Assembly: GCA_964383535.1 (NCBI GenBank)
Contig: CAYLHS010000009.1
Span: 1-37,460, forward strand
Length of the DNA: 37,460 bases
DNA from: CAYLHS01 sp964383535
Lineage (GTDB): Bacteria; Actinomycetota; Acidimicrobiia; Spongiisociales; UBA4744
Direction of reading: 5' to 3'
Shown: positions 15,257-23,541 of the stretch, one piece after another
How positions within the stretch are numbered: the stretch's first letter is position 1
How the letters are laid out: each line of letters opens with the position of its first letter
The notes under the pieces: generated by a model
Databases searched by the model: none
Seen by the model: the letters and a program-made list of their open reading frames with translations, nothing else
Told to the model about the DNA's origin: nothing
Made by a program: the position numbers and the translations under genes

Positions 15257-16906
15257 CGGCCGAAGCATCGGTATGTGCACTCCTCGTTCTGTCGCGACCT
15301 CGATCGCACGCTCGTAGCCCGCGTCGGCGTGACGCATCACACCGGTCCCCGGGTCGTTCGTGAGCATCAACTCGAGCCTGCGTGCCGCCTGGTCGGTACC
15401 GTCCGCAACCACCTGAGCCCCTGCGTGGATTGCCTTGCCGATACCGACGCCACCACCATGATGAACCGCCACCCATGCCGCCCCGGAAGACGTATTGAGC
15501 AGCGCGTTGAGGATCGGCCAGTCGGCGATCGCGTCGGACCCATCCAGCATCGCTTCGGTCTCCCGATAGGGCGAGGCGACCGACCCCGAGTCGAGATGAT
15601 CACGCCCGATCACGATCGGCGCCTTGACCTTCCCCGACCTGACCAACTCATTGAACGCGAGCCCTGCTTTCGCACGCTCTCCGTAGCCAAGCCAGCAGAT
15701 TCGGGCGGGCAACCCCTGGAAGTGCACCTTTTCCCGCGCCAGGCCCAGCCATCGTTGGAGCCCTGCATTGTCCGGGAACAGCTCAGTGATCGTGTCATCG
15801 GTCGCGGCGATGTCGGCAGGATCACCGGACAGAGCCACCCACCGGAACGGTCCCATGCCTTCACACATGAGCGGTCTGAGGTACGCAGGCATGAATCCCG
15901 GGTAGGAGAACGCCCTCTCGAACCCCCCGTTGACCGCCTCACCGCGAAGGTTATTGCCATAGTCGAACACCTCGGCGCCAGTGTCCATGAAACCGACCAT
16001 GGCCTCGCAGTGTCTCGCCATCGACTCGCGGGCGAGGTGCACGTAGCGGTCGGGATCGTCATGCCGTAGCTTCGCGGCTGCCGCGACGTCGTACCCGATC
16101 GGAACGTAGCCGTTGAGTGGATCGTGCGCGGATGTCTGGTCGGTCACGATGTCGAACTCGATGCCGCGTTCCAGCAACTCGGGAAACGCATCGGCAGCGT
16201 TTCCTCGTACACCGATCGACCGCGCCCTGCCCTCCGATTTCGCCCGCATGGCCATGGAGACCGCCTCGTCGAGGTCCGTCGCGACGGCATCCAGATACCC
16301 GGTCTCGATACGTCGAGCGATCTTCCTGGGGTCGACCTCTACGACCACAGCAACACCCTCGTTCATCGTGACGGCGAGGGGCTGAGCCCCGCCCATCCCG
16401 CCCAGCCCGGCGGTGAGCGTCGCCGTGCCCTTCAGCGAACCCCCGAATCGCTGCTCGGCGATCGCCAGGAACGTCTGATACGTGCCCTGAAGGATTCCCT
16501 GGGTGCCGATGTAGATCCAGGAGCCCGCGGTCATCTGGCCGTACATGATGAGACCCTTCGCTTCGAGCTCCCAGAACTGCTCCCAGGTTGCCCAATCGGG
16601 AACGAGGAGGCTGTTGGCGATCAGCACCCTTGGGGCCATCTCGTGGGTTCGGAACACACCAACCGGTTTCCCCGACTGGATGAGCAGTGTCTCATCGTTC
16701 TCGAGTGCTTCGAGGCTGGCGACGATCGCGTCGAACGCCTCCCAGGAGCGGGCCGCCTTGCCGCGCCCACCGTAGACCACGAGCTCGGCCGGGTTCTCGG
16801 CGACGTCCGGATCGAGGTTGTTCATGAGGCACCGAAGCGCCGCCTCCTGGAGCCACCCCTTCGTGTGCAATGTGGAACCCCTCGGGGCCCGAATCTCTCT
16901 GGCCAT
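15245..16906 (-). CDS. hutU: Urocanate hydratase
   Basis: The enzyme of about 553 residues is predicted to convert urocanate to imidazolone-5-propionate using tightly bound NAD+. Strong family marks are LMNNLDPDVAENP, ELVVYGGRGKAARSW, MTAGSWIYIGTQGILQGTY, GLGGMGGAQPLAVTMN, RSIGVRGNAADAFPEL, PFRWVALSGDPADI, the RICWLGYGERAK segment with the family cysteine, and WVAVHHGGGVGIG. ATG 16906 was chosen over the ATG 12 bases upstream because GGGAG is well placed before it. A TAGCCT -10 at 16919-16924 supports a very short leader. It lies about 300 bases from hutH, with a small gene on the other strand between them. Confidence 0.95.
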   Translation of the reverse strand: MAREIRAPRGSTLHTKGWLQEAALRCLMNNLDPDVAENPAELVVYGGRGKAARSWEAFDAIVASLEALENDETLLIQSGKPVGVFRTHEMAPRVLIANSLLVPDWATWEQFWELEAKGLIMYGQMTAGSWIYIGTQGILQGTYQTFLAIAEQRFGGSLKGTATLTAGLGGMGGAQPLAVTMNEGVAVVVEVDPRKIARRIETGYLDAVATDLDEAVSMAMRAKSEGRARSIGVRGNAADAFPELLERGIEFDIVTDQTSAHDPLNGYVPIGYDVAAAAKLRHDDPDRYVHLARESMARHCEAMVGFMDTGAEVFDYGNNLRGEAVNGGFERAFSYPGFMPAYLRPLMCEGMGPFRWVALSGDPADIAATDDTITELFPDNAGLQRWLGLAREKVHFQGLPARICWLGYGERAKAGLAFNELVRSGKVKAPIVIGRDHLDSGSVASPYRETEAMLDGSDAIADWPILNALLNTSSGAAWVAVHHGGGVGIGKAIHAGAQVVADGTDQAARRLELMLTNDPGTGVMRHADAGYERAIEVATERGVHIPMLRPSGQ

Positions 16907-16918
16907 GTTCGCTCCCAT

Positions 16919-16924
16919 AGGCTA
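16919..16924 (-). promoter_or_regulatory. -10 element (TAGCCT) for hutU
   Basis: On the minus strand TAGCCT directly precedes the first ATG (16918) and lies 12 bases before ATG 16906. Transcription would start about 6 bases before the second ATG. Confidence 0.45.
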
Positions 16925-16943
16925 CAGCGCCTCGATCTTCTGG

Positions 16944-16949
16944 TACCTT
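16944..16949 (+). promoter_or_regulatory. -10 element (TACCTT) for the 90-residue gene between hutU and hutH
   Basis: TACCTT lies 6 bases before ATG 16956, back to back with the hutU promoter. The 49-base region between the two start codons therefore holds two divergent promoters. Confidence 0.45.
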
Positions 16950-16955
16950 CTCACC

Positions 16956-17228
16956 ATGCCGAAGATCACCGTTACCCAAACGGGCTCGGACCTGTTCACG
17001 GTGAACGTCTCCGACGAACGCGGCATCACCGTCCACAAGGTGCGGCTGTCGGCACTCGACCAACGGCGTCTTGCGCCCGAGGCGGATCCTGCTCGACTGG
17101 TGGAGGAATCCTTCCGGTTTCTCTTGGAGCGTGAACCCAAGGAGGCGATCCTGCGCACGTTCGACCTCCCTGTCATCGGTCGATACTTCCCCGAGTACGA
17201 CGAAGAGATCAAGTCGAGGATCGGCTGA
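16956..17228 (+). CDS. Conserved-looking 90-residue protein of unknown function
   Basis: The 90-residue cytoplasmic protein starts MPKITVTQTGSDLFTVNV with alternating strand-like residues, then SDERGITVHKVRLSA, followed by a helical half (ARLVEESFRFLLEREP) and FDLPVIGRYFPEYDEEI. I do not recognise a family. Codon use fits a real gene. ATG 16956 has TACCTT 6 bases before it; the longer ORF from 16818 runs antisense through hutU. It sits between hutU (divergent) and hutH (convergent, 20-base overlap), which hints at a link to histidine use but proves nothing. Confidence 0.72.
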   Translation: MPKITVTQTGSDLFTVNVSDERGITVHKVRLSALDQRRLAPEADPARLVEESFRFLLEREPKEAILRTFDLPVIGRYFPEYDEEIKSRIG

Positions 17229-18720
17229 CCAGCGATCCACTCTCGATCAAAGCCGCGACAGCCTCGATCTCGACGCCGGGCGGACGATCTCCCGACATCG
17301 GCGGGACCACGGCCCGGATCCTGCCGATCACGCCGGCAACCGCAGGCGACGGCTTCATCGGCACTCGCAGATCGACACCCCGCGCGGCGCAGATGAGCTC
17401 GACGGCAAGGACCCGCGCGACGTTGTCGAGAACGTGGGTGAGCTTGCGGGCCGCCCCCCACCCCATCGACACGTGATCCTCCTGCGACCCCGATGTCGGG
17501 ATCGACTCCACCGACGCAGGGTGTGACAGCACCCTGTTCTCGGCGACGAGCGCCGCTGCGGTGTACTGCGCGAGCATGTAGCCGGAGTCGACCCCGGGAC
17601 GCACGGCGAGAAAGGCGGGGAGTCCCGATGACCGTTCGGGATCGAGCAGCCGGTCGGTACGCCGCTCCGAGATCGATGACAGCTCGGTGGCGGCGAGCGC
17701 CATCACGTCGAGTGCGATCGCGAGCGGCTGGCCGTGGAAGTTCCCTCCGGACACGATCTCGCCGGTTTCGGGGAGGACGATCGGGTTGTCGACCACCGAC
17801 CCCAGCTCTCTCACGAACACCCCTCGCGCGTAGGTGAGGGCGTCGGCGACGGCGCCGTGGACCTGGGGGGCGCAACGAAGGCTGTAGGCATCCTGTACCG
17901 CATGGGTGAAGTCGTCCCGGTGACTGGCGCCGATCTGGGACCCTTCGAGGAGCGCTGCGATGCGCCGAGCCGAGGCGATCTGTCCAGGGTGTGGCCGTAG
18001 CGCATGGATCTCAGGTCGGAATGGCCGAGCGCTGCCGAGCAAGCCCTCGACCGACAACGCGCACGCGAGGTCGGCTGTCTCTACGAGACGCTCGGCTCTC
18101 ACCAGATTCAGGACCCCCTGGGCAAGCATGCCTTCGGTCCCGTTCAGAAGGCTCAGCCCCTCCTTCGGTTCGAGCTGCACCGGTTCGATCCCCTCCTCGG
18201 AGAGGGTCTCCGCCGCTGGACGGACGACTCCGTCGATTGAGAGCAGCCCTTCCCCGATGAGGGGTAGCGCCAGGTGGGCGAAAGGGGCGAGATCGCCGGA
18301 CGCACCCACCGACCCTTGCGAAGGGACGACAGGAAGAAGATCCCTATTGAGGAACTCGACGTAGCGTTCGACGAGCACGGGCCGCACCCCCGAGTGTCCC
18401 TGTGCGAGGGTCCTAGCTCGCAACAGCAGCATGGCTCGCACCACCTCGTCCGGCAGCCTTTCGCCGACGCCGGCGGCGTGGCTCCTCAGCAGGTGCACCT
18501 GGAGCTCTTTCGTCTCCTGCCTGCCTATGGGCGTGTTCGCGAGGGCACCGAACCCGGTCGTGACGCCATAGACGGTCCTCCCGTCCCCGATGACCTGTTC
18601 GACGAGCCGGCGCGCAGGGGCCATGCGTTCGTACACGGCGGGTGCGATCTCGACGCGTTCACGACCAGTCGCCACCGCTACCACGTCCTCCGGGAGCAGC
18701 GGCCCTCCATCGATGACCAT
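17209..18720 (-). CDS. hutH: Histidine ammonia-lyase
   Basis: This 503-residue enzyme is predicted to deaminate L-histidine to urocanate, the first step of histidine degradation. The self-made MIO cofactor triad Ala140-Ser141-Gly142 is in GSVGASGDLAP. Other marks are YGVTTGFGALANT, LLNGTEGM, RPHPGQIASARRI, QDAYSLRCAPQVHGA, GGNFHGQPLA and TSGSQEDHVSMGWGA. ATG 18720 was chosen because GAGGAGGT lies 4 bases before it and a TAGCCT -10 lies 25 bases before it; the ORF could extend 15 codons to 18765. Its 3' end overlaps the small opposite-strand gene. Together with hutU and hutI it gives the first three pathway steps. Confidence 0.95.
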   Translation of the reverse strand: MVIDGGPLLPEDVVAVATGRERVEIAPAVYERMAPARRLVEQVIGDGRTVYGVTTGFGALANTPIGRQETKELQVHLLRSHAAGVGERLPDEVVRAMLLLRARTLAQGHSGVRPVLVERYVEFLNRDLLPVVPSQGSVGASGDLAPFAHLALPLIGEGLLSIDGVVRPAAETLSEEGIEPVQLEPKEGLSLLNGTEGMLAQGVLNLVRAERLVETADLACALSVEGLLGSARPFRPEIHALRPHPGQIASARRIAALLEGSQIGASHRDDFTHAVQDAYSLRCAPQVHGAVADALTYARGVFVRELGSVVDNPIVLPETGEIVSGGNFHGQPLAIALDVMALAATELSSISERRTDRLLDPERSSGLPAFLAVRPGVDSGYMLAQYTAAALVAENRVLSHPASVESIPTSGSQEDHVSMGWGAARKLTHVLDNVARVLAVELICAARGVDLRVPMKPSPAVAGVIGRIRAVVPPMSGDRPPGVEIEAVAALIESGSLVSRSST

Positions 18721-18745
18721 CCGACCTCCTCGCTTCGGCGCTTCC

Positions 18746-18751
18746 AGGCTA
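18746..18751 (-). promoter_or_regulatory. -10 element (TAGCCT) for hutH
   Basis: TAGCCT on the minus strand, 25 bases before ATG 18720, gives a short leader that contains a strong GAGGAGGT ribosome site. The same hexamer precedes hutU. Confidence 0.45.
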
Positions 18752-18799
18752 CCCACGCGGGTCACCGAACCCGTCGCGGGGACAACCCGGTACCAGGAG

Positions 18800-18805
18800 T
18801 AGTCT
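18800..18805 (+). promoter_or_regulatory. -10 element (TAGTCT) for the helical-protein/E1 operon
   Basis: TAGTCT lies 5 bases before GTG 18811. If transcription starts one or two bases later, the ATG at 18826 with AAAGGA before it could be used instead. Confidence 0.45.
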
Positions 18806-18810
18806 GAGCG

Positions 18811-19239
18811 GTGAGAAAGGACGGCATGCAGGTACGGGATCTACGTGCAGAAGCCCGAGAGCGACACCAGCCGTTGAAGGAGGCCGGGAAAGCGCTCAAG
18901 CATGCAGCCGCCGAGACCGAGTTGGCGGATGCCCTCGAGCAGGTGTCCGCCGCGCTGGCAGCCCACATCGCACTCACGGAGGGACCGAACGGCCTTCACG
19001 CCGAACTCCTCGCCGCGGCGCCACGGCTCGCCAACGACATCCGATTACTCGCGGAGGACCACGACTTCATGGAGCGTCTCGTCGATTCGACCGGTCTCGC
19101 TCTCCGATCGCAGCCCACCGACCAGCAGGTGATCGACGATCGGGTGAATCGCTTGCTCGATCGCATCTCGAGGCACCGTGTCCGCGATGCCGAGATCGTG
19201 TATGAGGCCTATCAGGTTGATATCGGCGGTCAGGCGTGA
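18811..19239 (+). CDS. Small all-helical protein, possibly hemerythrin-like
   Basis: The 142-residue protein is predicted to be almost entirely alpha-helical and rich in Ala, Leu, Glu and His. The middle, with LAAHIALTEGPNGLHAELL and LANDIRLLAEDHDFMERL, has H/E spacing that resembles HHE (hemerythrin-like) bundles, but not all metal ligands can be assigned, so this remains tentative. The start is GTG 18811 (leaderless type) or ATG 18826 (with a ribosome site). Its TGA overlaps the GTG of the fused E1 gene by 4 bases, so the two products are translationally coupled and may work together. Confidence 0.7.
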   Translation: MRKDGMQVRDLRAEARERHQPLKEAGKALKHAAAETELADALEQVSAALAAHIALTEGPNGLHAELLAAAPRLANDIRLLAEDHDFMERLVDSTGLALRSQPTDQQVIDDRVNRLLDRISRHRVRDAEIVYEAYQVDIGGQA

Positions 19240-21320
19240 CAGATGCCGGCTTTCAAATCCTCGACCAGTCGGGCGCGCTCATAGGGCCCGATCCGAAACT
19301 CCCCGTCGACGTCATGACGGAGATGTACCGACGTATGGTCGAGTCACGTCTCTTCGACCGCAAGGTTGTCGCCCTCCAGCGACAGGGTCGCATGGGCACG
19401 TACCCGCCGCTCGAAGGAGAGGAAGCCGCGCAGGTCGCCTCGGCGCTGACACTCGCCGAGCAGGACTGGGTCTACCCGAGCTACAGGGAGCACGGTGCCG
19501 AAATCACCCGTGGCATCCCGCTCGACGTGCTGTTCGCCTACTGGCGTGGACTCCCCAATACCGCCTGGGATCCTCATCGGTACAGGGTCCAGATGGACGC
19601 GGTACCCATCGCCTCGCACCTCCCCCACTCGGTAGGCCACGCCTACCAGGCCCGGCTCAATGGATCCGACGAGGTGGTCATTGCCTATTTCGGGGACGGC
19701 TCCACCTCCGAGTCCGACTTCCATGCGGCATTGAATGCCGCGGGCGTGTGGAAGACGGCCAATGTGTTCTTCTGTCGGAACAACCAGTACGCGATCTCGG
19801 TGCCGCTCGAACGCCAAACCGCATCGATGACCATCGCCGACAAGGCGCTCGCGTACGGGATCCATGGAATGCGCGTCGATGGAATGGACCCGTTCGCGGT
19901 ATACGTCGCCACCGAAGAGGCGGTGCGTAGAGCAAGGACCGGAGAAGGCCCGACGCTCATCGAAGCCGTCACCTACCGGTTCGGCCCACACGGCACTGCG
20001 GACGATCCACATCGGTACCGATCAGAACAGGAAGAACTCGAGTGGAGAGCCAAAGATCCGATCACGAGACTCCGCACATACCTGATGGACCGCGACTCCT
20101 GGAGCGATGAACAGGAGATCGCGCTCACCGCGGACATCGACCGCCGTCTCGACGAGGCGGTCTCGGCGGTGGAGGCGATCGTCCCGCCAGGACGAGACGA
20201 TGTCGTTCGTCACGCCTACGTTCGGATACCGGACATCCTCGTCGAGGAGCTCCACCAGGCGCAGGACAGCGCCGGGGAGTCGAGGACGACGTTCGAAGAG
20301 GCTGACCTGTGGCCGGTTCACGAAGAGAGACCTCCAGACGGTCCAACGCAGTCTTGGACGATGGCAGAAGCTCTCAACGCTGCGCTCGACCAAGCACTGG
20401 ATTCCGATCCCACAGTGATCGTGCTGGGAGAGGACGTGGGTGTGTCGGGCGGTGTCTTCAGGATCACCGACCACCTTCAGGAGCGCTACGGCTCGGAGCG
20501 TGTGCTCGACACCCCGCTCAACGAGTCGACCATCGTCGGATCGGCGATAGGAATGGCGGTTGCGGGAGGCCGGCCGATCGCGGAGATCCAGTTCGACGGC
20601 TTCGTGTACCCGGCGTTCGACCAGATCGTCTCCCATCTCGGCAGGATGAGATATCGGACGAGGGGACACGTTTCCCTGCCGGTCGTCGTCCGATTCCCGA
20701 ATGGCGGAGGCATCGGTGCCCCCGAGCACCACGGCGAAAGCCCCGAGGGATACTTCGTCCACACCCCAGGCCTGGTCGTCGTTGTGCCATCCACACCTCT
20801 CGAAGCGAAGGGTCTTCTGACGGCAGCAATCCAATCGGACGATCCGGTCATCTTCCTCGAACCGAAGGTGCTCTACCGAGCCGAACGACAAGACGTCCCC
20901 GTCGATTCCTTCACGATCTCACTGGGCAAGGCGAATGTTCGGCGATCGGGCACCGACGTGACGATCGTCACATACGGGGGTATGGTCCCGGTTGCCCTTC
21001 GCGCCGCCGAATCGGCAGAGAGCGAGGGCATTTCGGTGGAGGTCATCGATCTGAGAACGCTGTTCCCGTGGGACACCAAGACAGTCCTGTCCTCGGTCGA
21101 GAAGACCGGACGCCTCGTGCTGGTGCAAGAGCCGCCGCGCACCCTTGGACCGCTGGCGGAGGTCGCCGCCTACGTCGCCGAACGAGGCGCGTATCTCTTG
21201 GAGGCCCCGATCACCCGCGTTGCAGGGTTCGATGCGCCGCTGCCGATGGCGCTTCTCGAGCGCTACACGCTGGTGGATGATCATCGGGTGCTCGCCGCCC
21301 TCCGGTCGGTGATGCAATAG
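19236..21320 (+). CDS. Fused alpha-beta 2-oxoacid dehydrogenase E1 component
   Basis: The 694-residue protein joins both E1 subunits of a pyruvate- or branched-chain 2-oxoacid dehydrogenase. Residues 1 to about 340 are E1-alpha: RMVESRLFDRKVVALQRQG, the thiamine diphosphate motif from GDGSTSE (near residue 153) to CRNNQYAIS, and YRFGPHGTADDP. Residues from about 370 on are E1-beta: TMAEALNAALD, VLGEDVGVSGGVFR, DTPLNESTIVGSAIGMA, EIQFDGFVYPAFDQI and FLEPKVLYR. It decarboxylates a 2-oxoacid and passes the acyl group to an E2 lipoamide. No E2 or E3 gene is in the window, and the substrate cannot be fixed. There is no frameshift at the junction. The GTG start overlaps the previous stop. Confidence 0.9.
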   Translation: MTDAGFQILDQSGALIGPDPKLPVDVMTEMYRRMVESRLFDRKVVALQRQGRMGTYPPLEGEEAAQVASALTLAEQDWVYPSYREHGAEITRGIPLDVLFAYWRGLPNTAWDPHRYRVQMDAVPIASHLPHSVGHAYQARLNGSDEVVIAYFGDGSTSESDFHAALNAAGVWKTANVFFCRNNQYAISVPLERQTASMTIADKALAYGIHGMRVDGMDPFAVYVATEEAVRRARTGEGPTLIEAVTYRFGPHGTADDPHRYRSEQEELEWRAKDPITRLRTYLMDRDSWSDEQEIALTADIDRRLDEAVSAVEAIVPPGRDDVVRHAYVRIPDILVEELHQAQDSAGESRTTFEEADLWPVHEERPPDGPTQSWTMAEALNAALDQALDSDPTVIVLGEDVGVSGGVFRITDHLQERYGSERVLDTPLNESTIVGSAIGMAVAGGRPIAEIQFDGFVYPAFDQIVSHLGRMRYRTRGHVSLPVVVRFPNGGGIGAPEHHGESPEGYFVHTPGLVVVVPSTPLEAKGLLTAAIQSDDPVIFLEPKVLYRAERQDVPVDSFTISLGKANVRRSGTDVTIVTYGGMVPVALRAAESAESEGISVEVIDLRTLFPWDTKTVLSSVEKTGRLVLVQEPPRTLGPLAEVAAYVAERGAYLLEAPITRVAGFDAPLPMALLERYTLVDDHRVLAALRSVMQ

Positions 21321-21338
21321 GGCTCACTTCGTGAGCCC
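21320..21338 (+). terminator. Perfect 8-bp hairpin after the E1 gene
   Basis: GGGCTCAC and GTGAGCCC pair around a TTC loop, starting at the last base of the E1 stop codon. There is no U-run; a heptamer repeat follows directly. Confidence 0.6.
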
Positions 21339-21367
21339 GTATCTCGTACCTCGTATGCCTCGTCACT
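21338..21367. repeat. Heptanucleotide tandem repeat (CGTAYCT type)
   Basis: Consecutive 7-base units CGTATCT, CGTACCT and CGTATGC (21338-21358) are followed after two bases by CGTCACT. It lies between the hairpin and the next promoter. A related run is at 27919-27939. Confidence 0.65.
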
Positions 21368-21372
21368 ACTCT
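21367..21372 (+). promoter_or_regulatory. -10 element (TACTCT) for the LOG-like gene
   Basis: TACTCT lies 8 bases before ATG 21381. Confidence 0.45.
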
Positions 21373-21380
21373 TGCGGACT

Positions 21381-21929
21381 ATGGCCGTCGTTGCTGTCAT
21401 CGGTTCCTCACAGACACAGCCGGGAGAACCCGACTACCTGGATGCCGTCCGTCTTGGGCACGCGCTCGCCACGGCGGGACTCACCGTAGCGAGTGGCGGC
21501 TATGGCGGCCTGATGGAGGCGGTGTCCGAGGGAGCCGCAGAGGCTGGCGGCTCCGTCATCGGCGTCACTGCTCCGCTCGTGTTCCCAGGACGAACGCGCA
21601 TCAACCCATTCGTCACAGAAGAGCGTCCGGCGGACACACTCACCGAGCGTATTCATCAGCTCATTCACCATTCCGATGCCGTCGTAGCGCTCCGCGGCAG
21701 CATCGGAACACTCACCGAGCTCATGTCTGCATGGAATGTCGCCTTCGTAGCTCCTTTCAGCGATCGGACCCCCAAGCCGATCGTGGCCGTCGGTCCTCTC
21801 TGGGCGGAGCTGGTCCCCTTCCTTGCAGCACGCCTCTCCACGGATGAAACCCTGGTGCACTGCGTCGCGTCGGTCGAACGAGCAGCCGACCTGGTCATCG
21901 CTCTATTGCGTGGCGGCGAGGGCAAGTAG
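21381..21929 (+). CDS. LOG family-like (TIGR00725-type) Rossmann protein
   Basis: The 182-residue protein starts AVVAVIGSSQTQPGEPDY, then has VASGGYGGLMEAVSEGAAEAGGS, the family's nucleotide-binding glycine loop. The second LOG motif, usually P-G-G-x-G-T-x-x-E, appears as RGSIGTLTE, keeping the G-T and Glu but not the Pro-Gly-Gly. The fold is that of LOG/lysine-decarboxylase-like proteins, some of which release cytokinin bases from nucleotides. The changed motif and the general position make a more specific role unsafe. The ORF also contains TTG 21372, but ATG 21381 with TACTCT before it is preferred. Its TAG stop starts the next gene's -10. Confidence 0.8.
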   Translation: MAVVAVIGSSQTQPGEPDYLDAVRLGHALATAGLTVASGGYGGLMEAVSEGAAEAGGSVIGVTAPLVFPGRTRINPFVTEERPADTLTERIHQLIHHSDAVVALRGSIGTLTELMSAWNVAFVAPFSDRTPKPIVAVGPLWAELVPFLAARLSTDETLVHCVASVERAADLVIALLRGGEGK

Positions 21930-21932
21930 GCT
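21927..21932 (+). promoter_or_regulatory. -10 element (TAGGCT) fused to the upstream TAG stop
   Basis: TAGGCT begins with the stop codon of the LOG-like gene. It lies 19 bases before ATG 21952, which has its own GAGGGA ribosome site, so this is a short-leader rather than leaderless promoter. Confidence 0.4.
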
Positions 21933-21951
21933 GTTGGCGAGGGAACACACC

Positions 21952-22191
21952 ATGGGGAGCAGATTCCGAGGCAGGCATCGGGCGGCCGCCAAACGTTGCA
22001 GGGACGGCGAGCACGACTTTCCCACGCCGGTCTCCGTTGGGGGAGGCATCGTGCGGAGCGTGTGCACGAACTGCGGAGAGGTCAGCATCGACATCAGGAC
22101 CGCCGAGGAACCGACGGCGCCCGGCGGCCTCTTCGTCGATCTCAACGTTGGCAGGCACCTCGGACGACGAAGAGCCGACACCCCGCGCTGA
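21952..22191 (+). CDS. Small zinc-ribbon-like protein
   Basis: The 79-residue protein has a basic N-terminus (GSRFRGRHRAAAKRC), then Cys and His in CRDGEHDF and a later C-T-N-C knuckle in SVCTNCGEVSIDI. This looks like a one-metal zinc ribbon (Cys-x4-His ... Cys-x2-Cys). The remainder is short and polar. I do not recognise a family. The start ATG 21952 has GAGGGA upstream; earlier in-frame starts lie inside the LOG-like gene. Its TGA shares one base with the ATG of the glycerate kinase gene, so the two are probably coupled. Confidence 0.7.
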   Translation: MGSRFRGRHRAAAKRCRDGEHDFPTPVSVGGGIVRSVCTNCGEVSIDIRTAEEPTAPGGLFVDLNVGRHLGRRRADTPR

Positions 22192-23498
22192 TGTTCGACC
22201 GGGGCGTCCTGGACAACGATCCTTCCCGGCGCTCGCTTCTCCTCACCCATCTCTCCGCTGCGCTGGAGGCGGCAGACCCGGCCCTCGCCGTTTCGAGGTC
22301 GCTTCGACGAGATGGGACCAAGTTGACGGTCGGTGGACACCGAATAGACCTCGCGTCCGTACGACGGGTTGCCATCGTCGCCCTCGGCAAGGCCTCACCC
22401 GCAATGGGTCGGGCTGCATGGACCATCCTCGACGGAACCGATCGTCGTCTTCTCGTCGTCTCCGATCACGCCGAGCCCCTCCCGACCAGCGCCCAGTTCG
22501 TTCAGGGCGGCCACCCGTTGCCCAACGCGGCGAGCGAGCGAGCGGCAGCCATGGCCCTCGAACTCGCCGCGGCGAGCAGCGCCGACGATCTGGTGCTCTG
22601 CCTCATCTCGGGCGGAGGGTCGTCACTCGCCGAGCTGCCGGCGCCGGGTCTCACACTCGAGGACGTTCGATCCACCGGGCATGCCCTCCTCGATGGGGGG
22701 GTTCCCATCGAACAGGCGAACATCGTTCGACATCACCTCTCAGCGTTCAAGGGTGGCAGACTGGCCGAGGTGACAGCCCCTGCTCGTATGGTCACACTCG
22801 TCCTATCGGACATCGTCGGAAACCCGCTCCCTTCGATCGCCTCCGGTCCTACGGTTGCCGACCCCTCGACATTCGGGGACGCGCTCGATGTGCTCGCTGA
22901 TCACCATCTCCTGGACAGAGTGCCTGCGCAGGTCAGAGCCCATCTCGAGGATGGGACCCGGGGCCTGATCCCGGAAACACCAAAGGTCGTCCCACCCGGC
23001 AGTGTCACGGTGGTTGTCGGCGACCTCGAGACGGCCGCCTTGGCACTCAGAGACTCGGCAGAGCGGTCAGGAATCCCGACCACAATCACAACGACGACCC
23101 TCTCGGGCGAGGCCGCTCCGACTGCCGTCCAGTGCCTCGATCGCGCGGGACCTGGCCTCTCGGTCTTCGCCGGCGAAACAACCGTGACTGTTCGAGGCGA
23201 CGGGATCGGCGGCCGCAACCAAGAGGGAGCACTTGCTGTCGCTGAGGCGATCGACGGCAGGTCGGACGTTGTGTTTGCGGCGTTCGCTACCGACGGTGTC
23301 GACGGTCCAACCGATTCGGCCGGTGCGATCGTCGACGGCGGCACCGCTGCGAGGGGGCGTGCGCGCGGGCTCGACATCCACGATCACTTGATCCGCAACG
23401 ATTCGCACCCATTCCTCCTGGCTGCGGGCGACCTACTGGTAACGGGTCCGACCGGCACGAACGTCGGAGACATCTGGCTGGTCCTGCGAGACGCCTAG
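22191..23498 (+). CDS. Glycerate 2-kinase, MOFRL family
   Basis: This 435-residue glycerate kinase of the GckA/TtuD type should phosphorylate D-glycerate to 2-phosphoglycerate with ATP. Characteristic stretches are VAIVALGKASPAMG, GGHPLPNAASERAA, LCLISGGGSSLAELPAPG, VRHHLSAFKGGRLA, SDIVGNPLPSIASGPTV, and the C-terminal MOFRL domain with GDGIGGRNQEGAL and FATDGVDGPTDSAGAI. The length is normal for the family. ATG 22191 overlaps the previous stop by one base. It would feed glycerate into lower glycolysis; no glycerate-producing gene is adjacent. Confidence 0.9.
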   Translation: MFDRGVLDNDPSRRSLLLTHLSAALEAADPALAVSRSLRRDGTKLTVGGHRIDLASVRRVAIVALGKASPAMGRAAWTILDGTDRRLLVVSDHAEPLPTSAQFVQGGHPLPNAASERAAAMALELAAASSADDLVLCLISGGGSSLAELPAPGLTLEDVRSTGHALLDGGVPIEQANIVRHHLSAFKGGRLAEVTAPARMVTLVLSDIVGNPLPSIASGPTVADPSTFGDALDVLADHHLLDRVPAQVRAHLEDGTRGLIPETPKVVPPGSVTVVVGDLETAALALRDSAERSGIPTTITTTTLSGEAAPTAVQCLDRAGPGLSVFAGETTVTVRGDGIGGRNQEGALAVAEAIDGRSDVVFAAFATDGVDGPTDSAGAIVDGGTAARGRARGLDIHDHLIRNDSHPFLLAAGDLLVTGPTGTNVGDIWLVLRDA

Positions 23499-23525
23499 GC
23501 GGCCGGCCTCGCCGAGATCTCGCCG

Positions 23526-23531
23526 TACAAT
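23526..23531 (+). promoter_or_regulatory. -10 element (TACAAT) for the HerA-like ATPase gene
   Basis: TACAAT lies 10 bases before ATG 23542, leaving a leader of only a few bases. It is the closest match to the bacterial consensus in the window. Confidence 0.5.
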
Positions 23532-23541
23532 TCCTGTCCGT

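Noticed and set aside
20022..20891. Minus-strand ORF of 289 codons opposite the fused E1 gene
   Set aside because: Antisense shadow of the E1-beta half. The composition is Arg/Asp-rich without family motifs.
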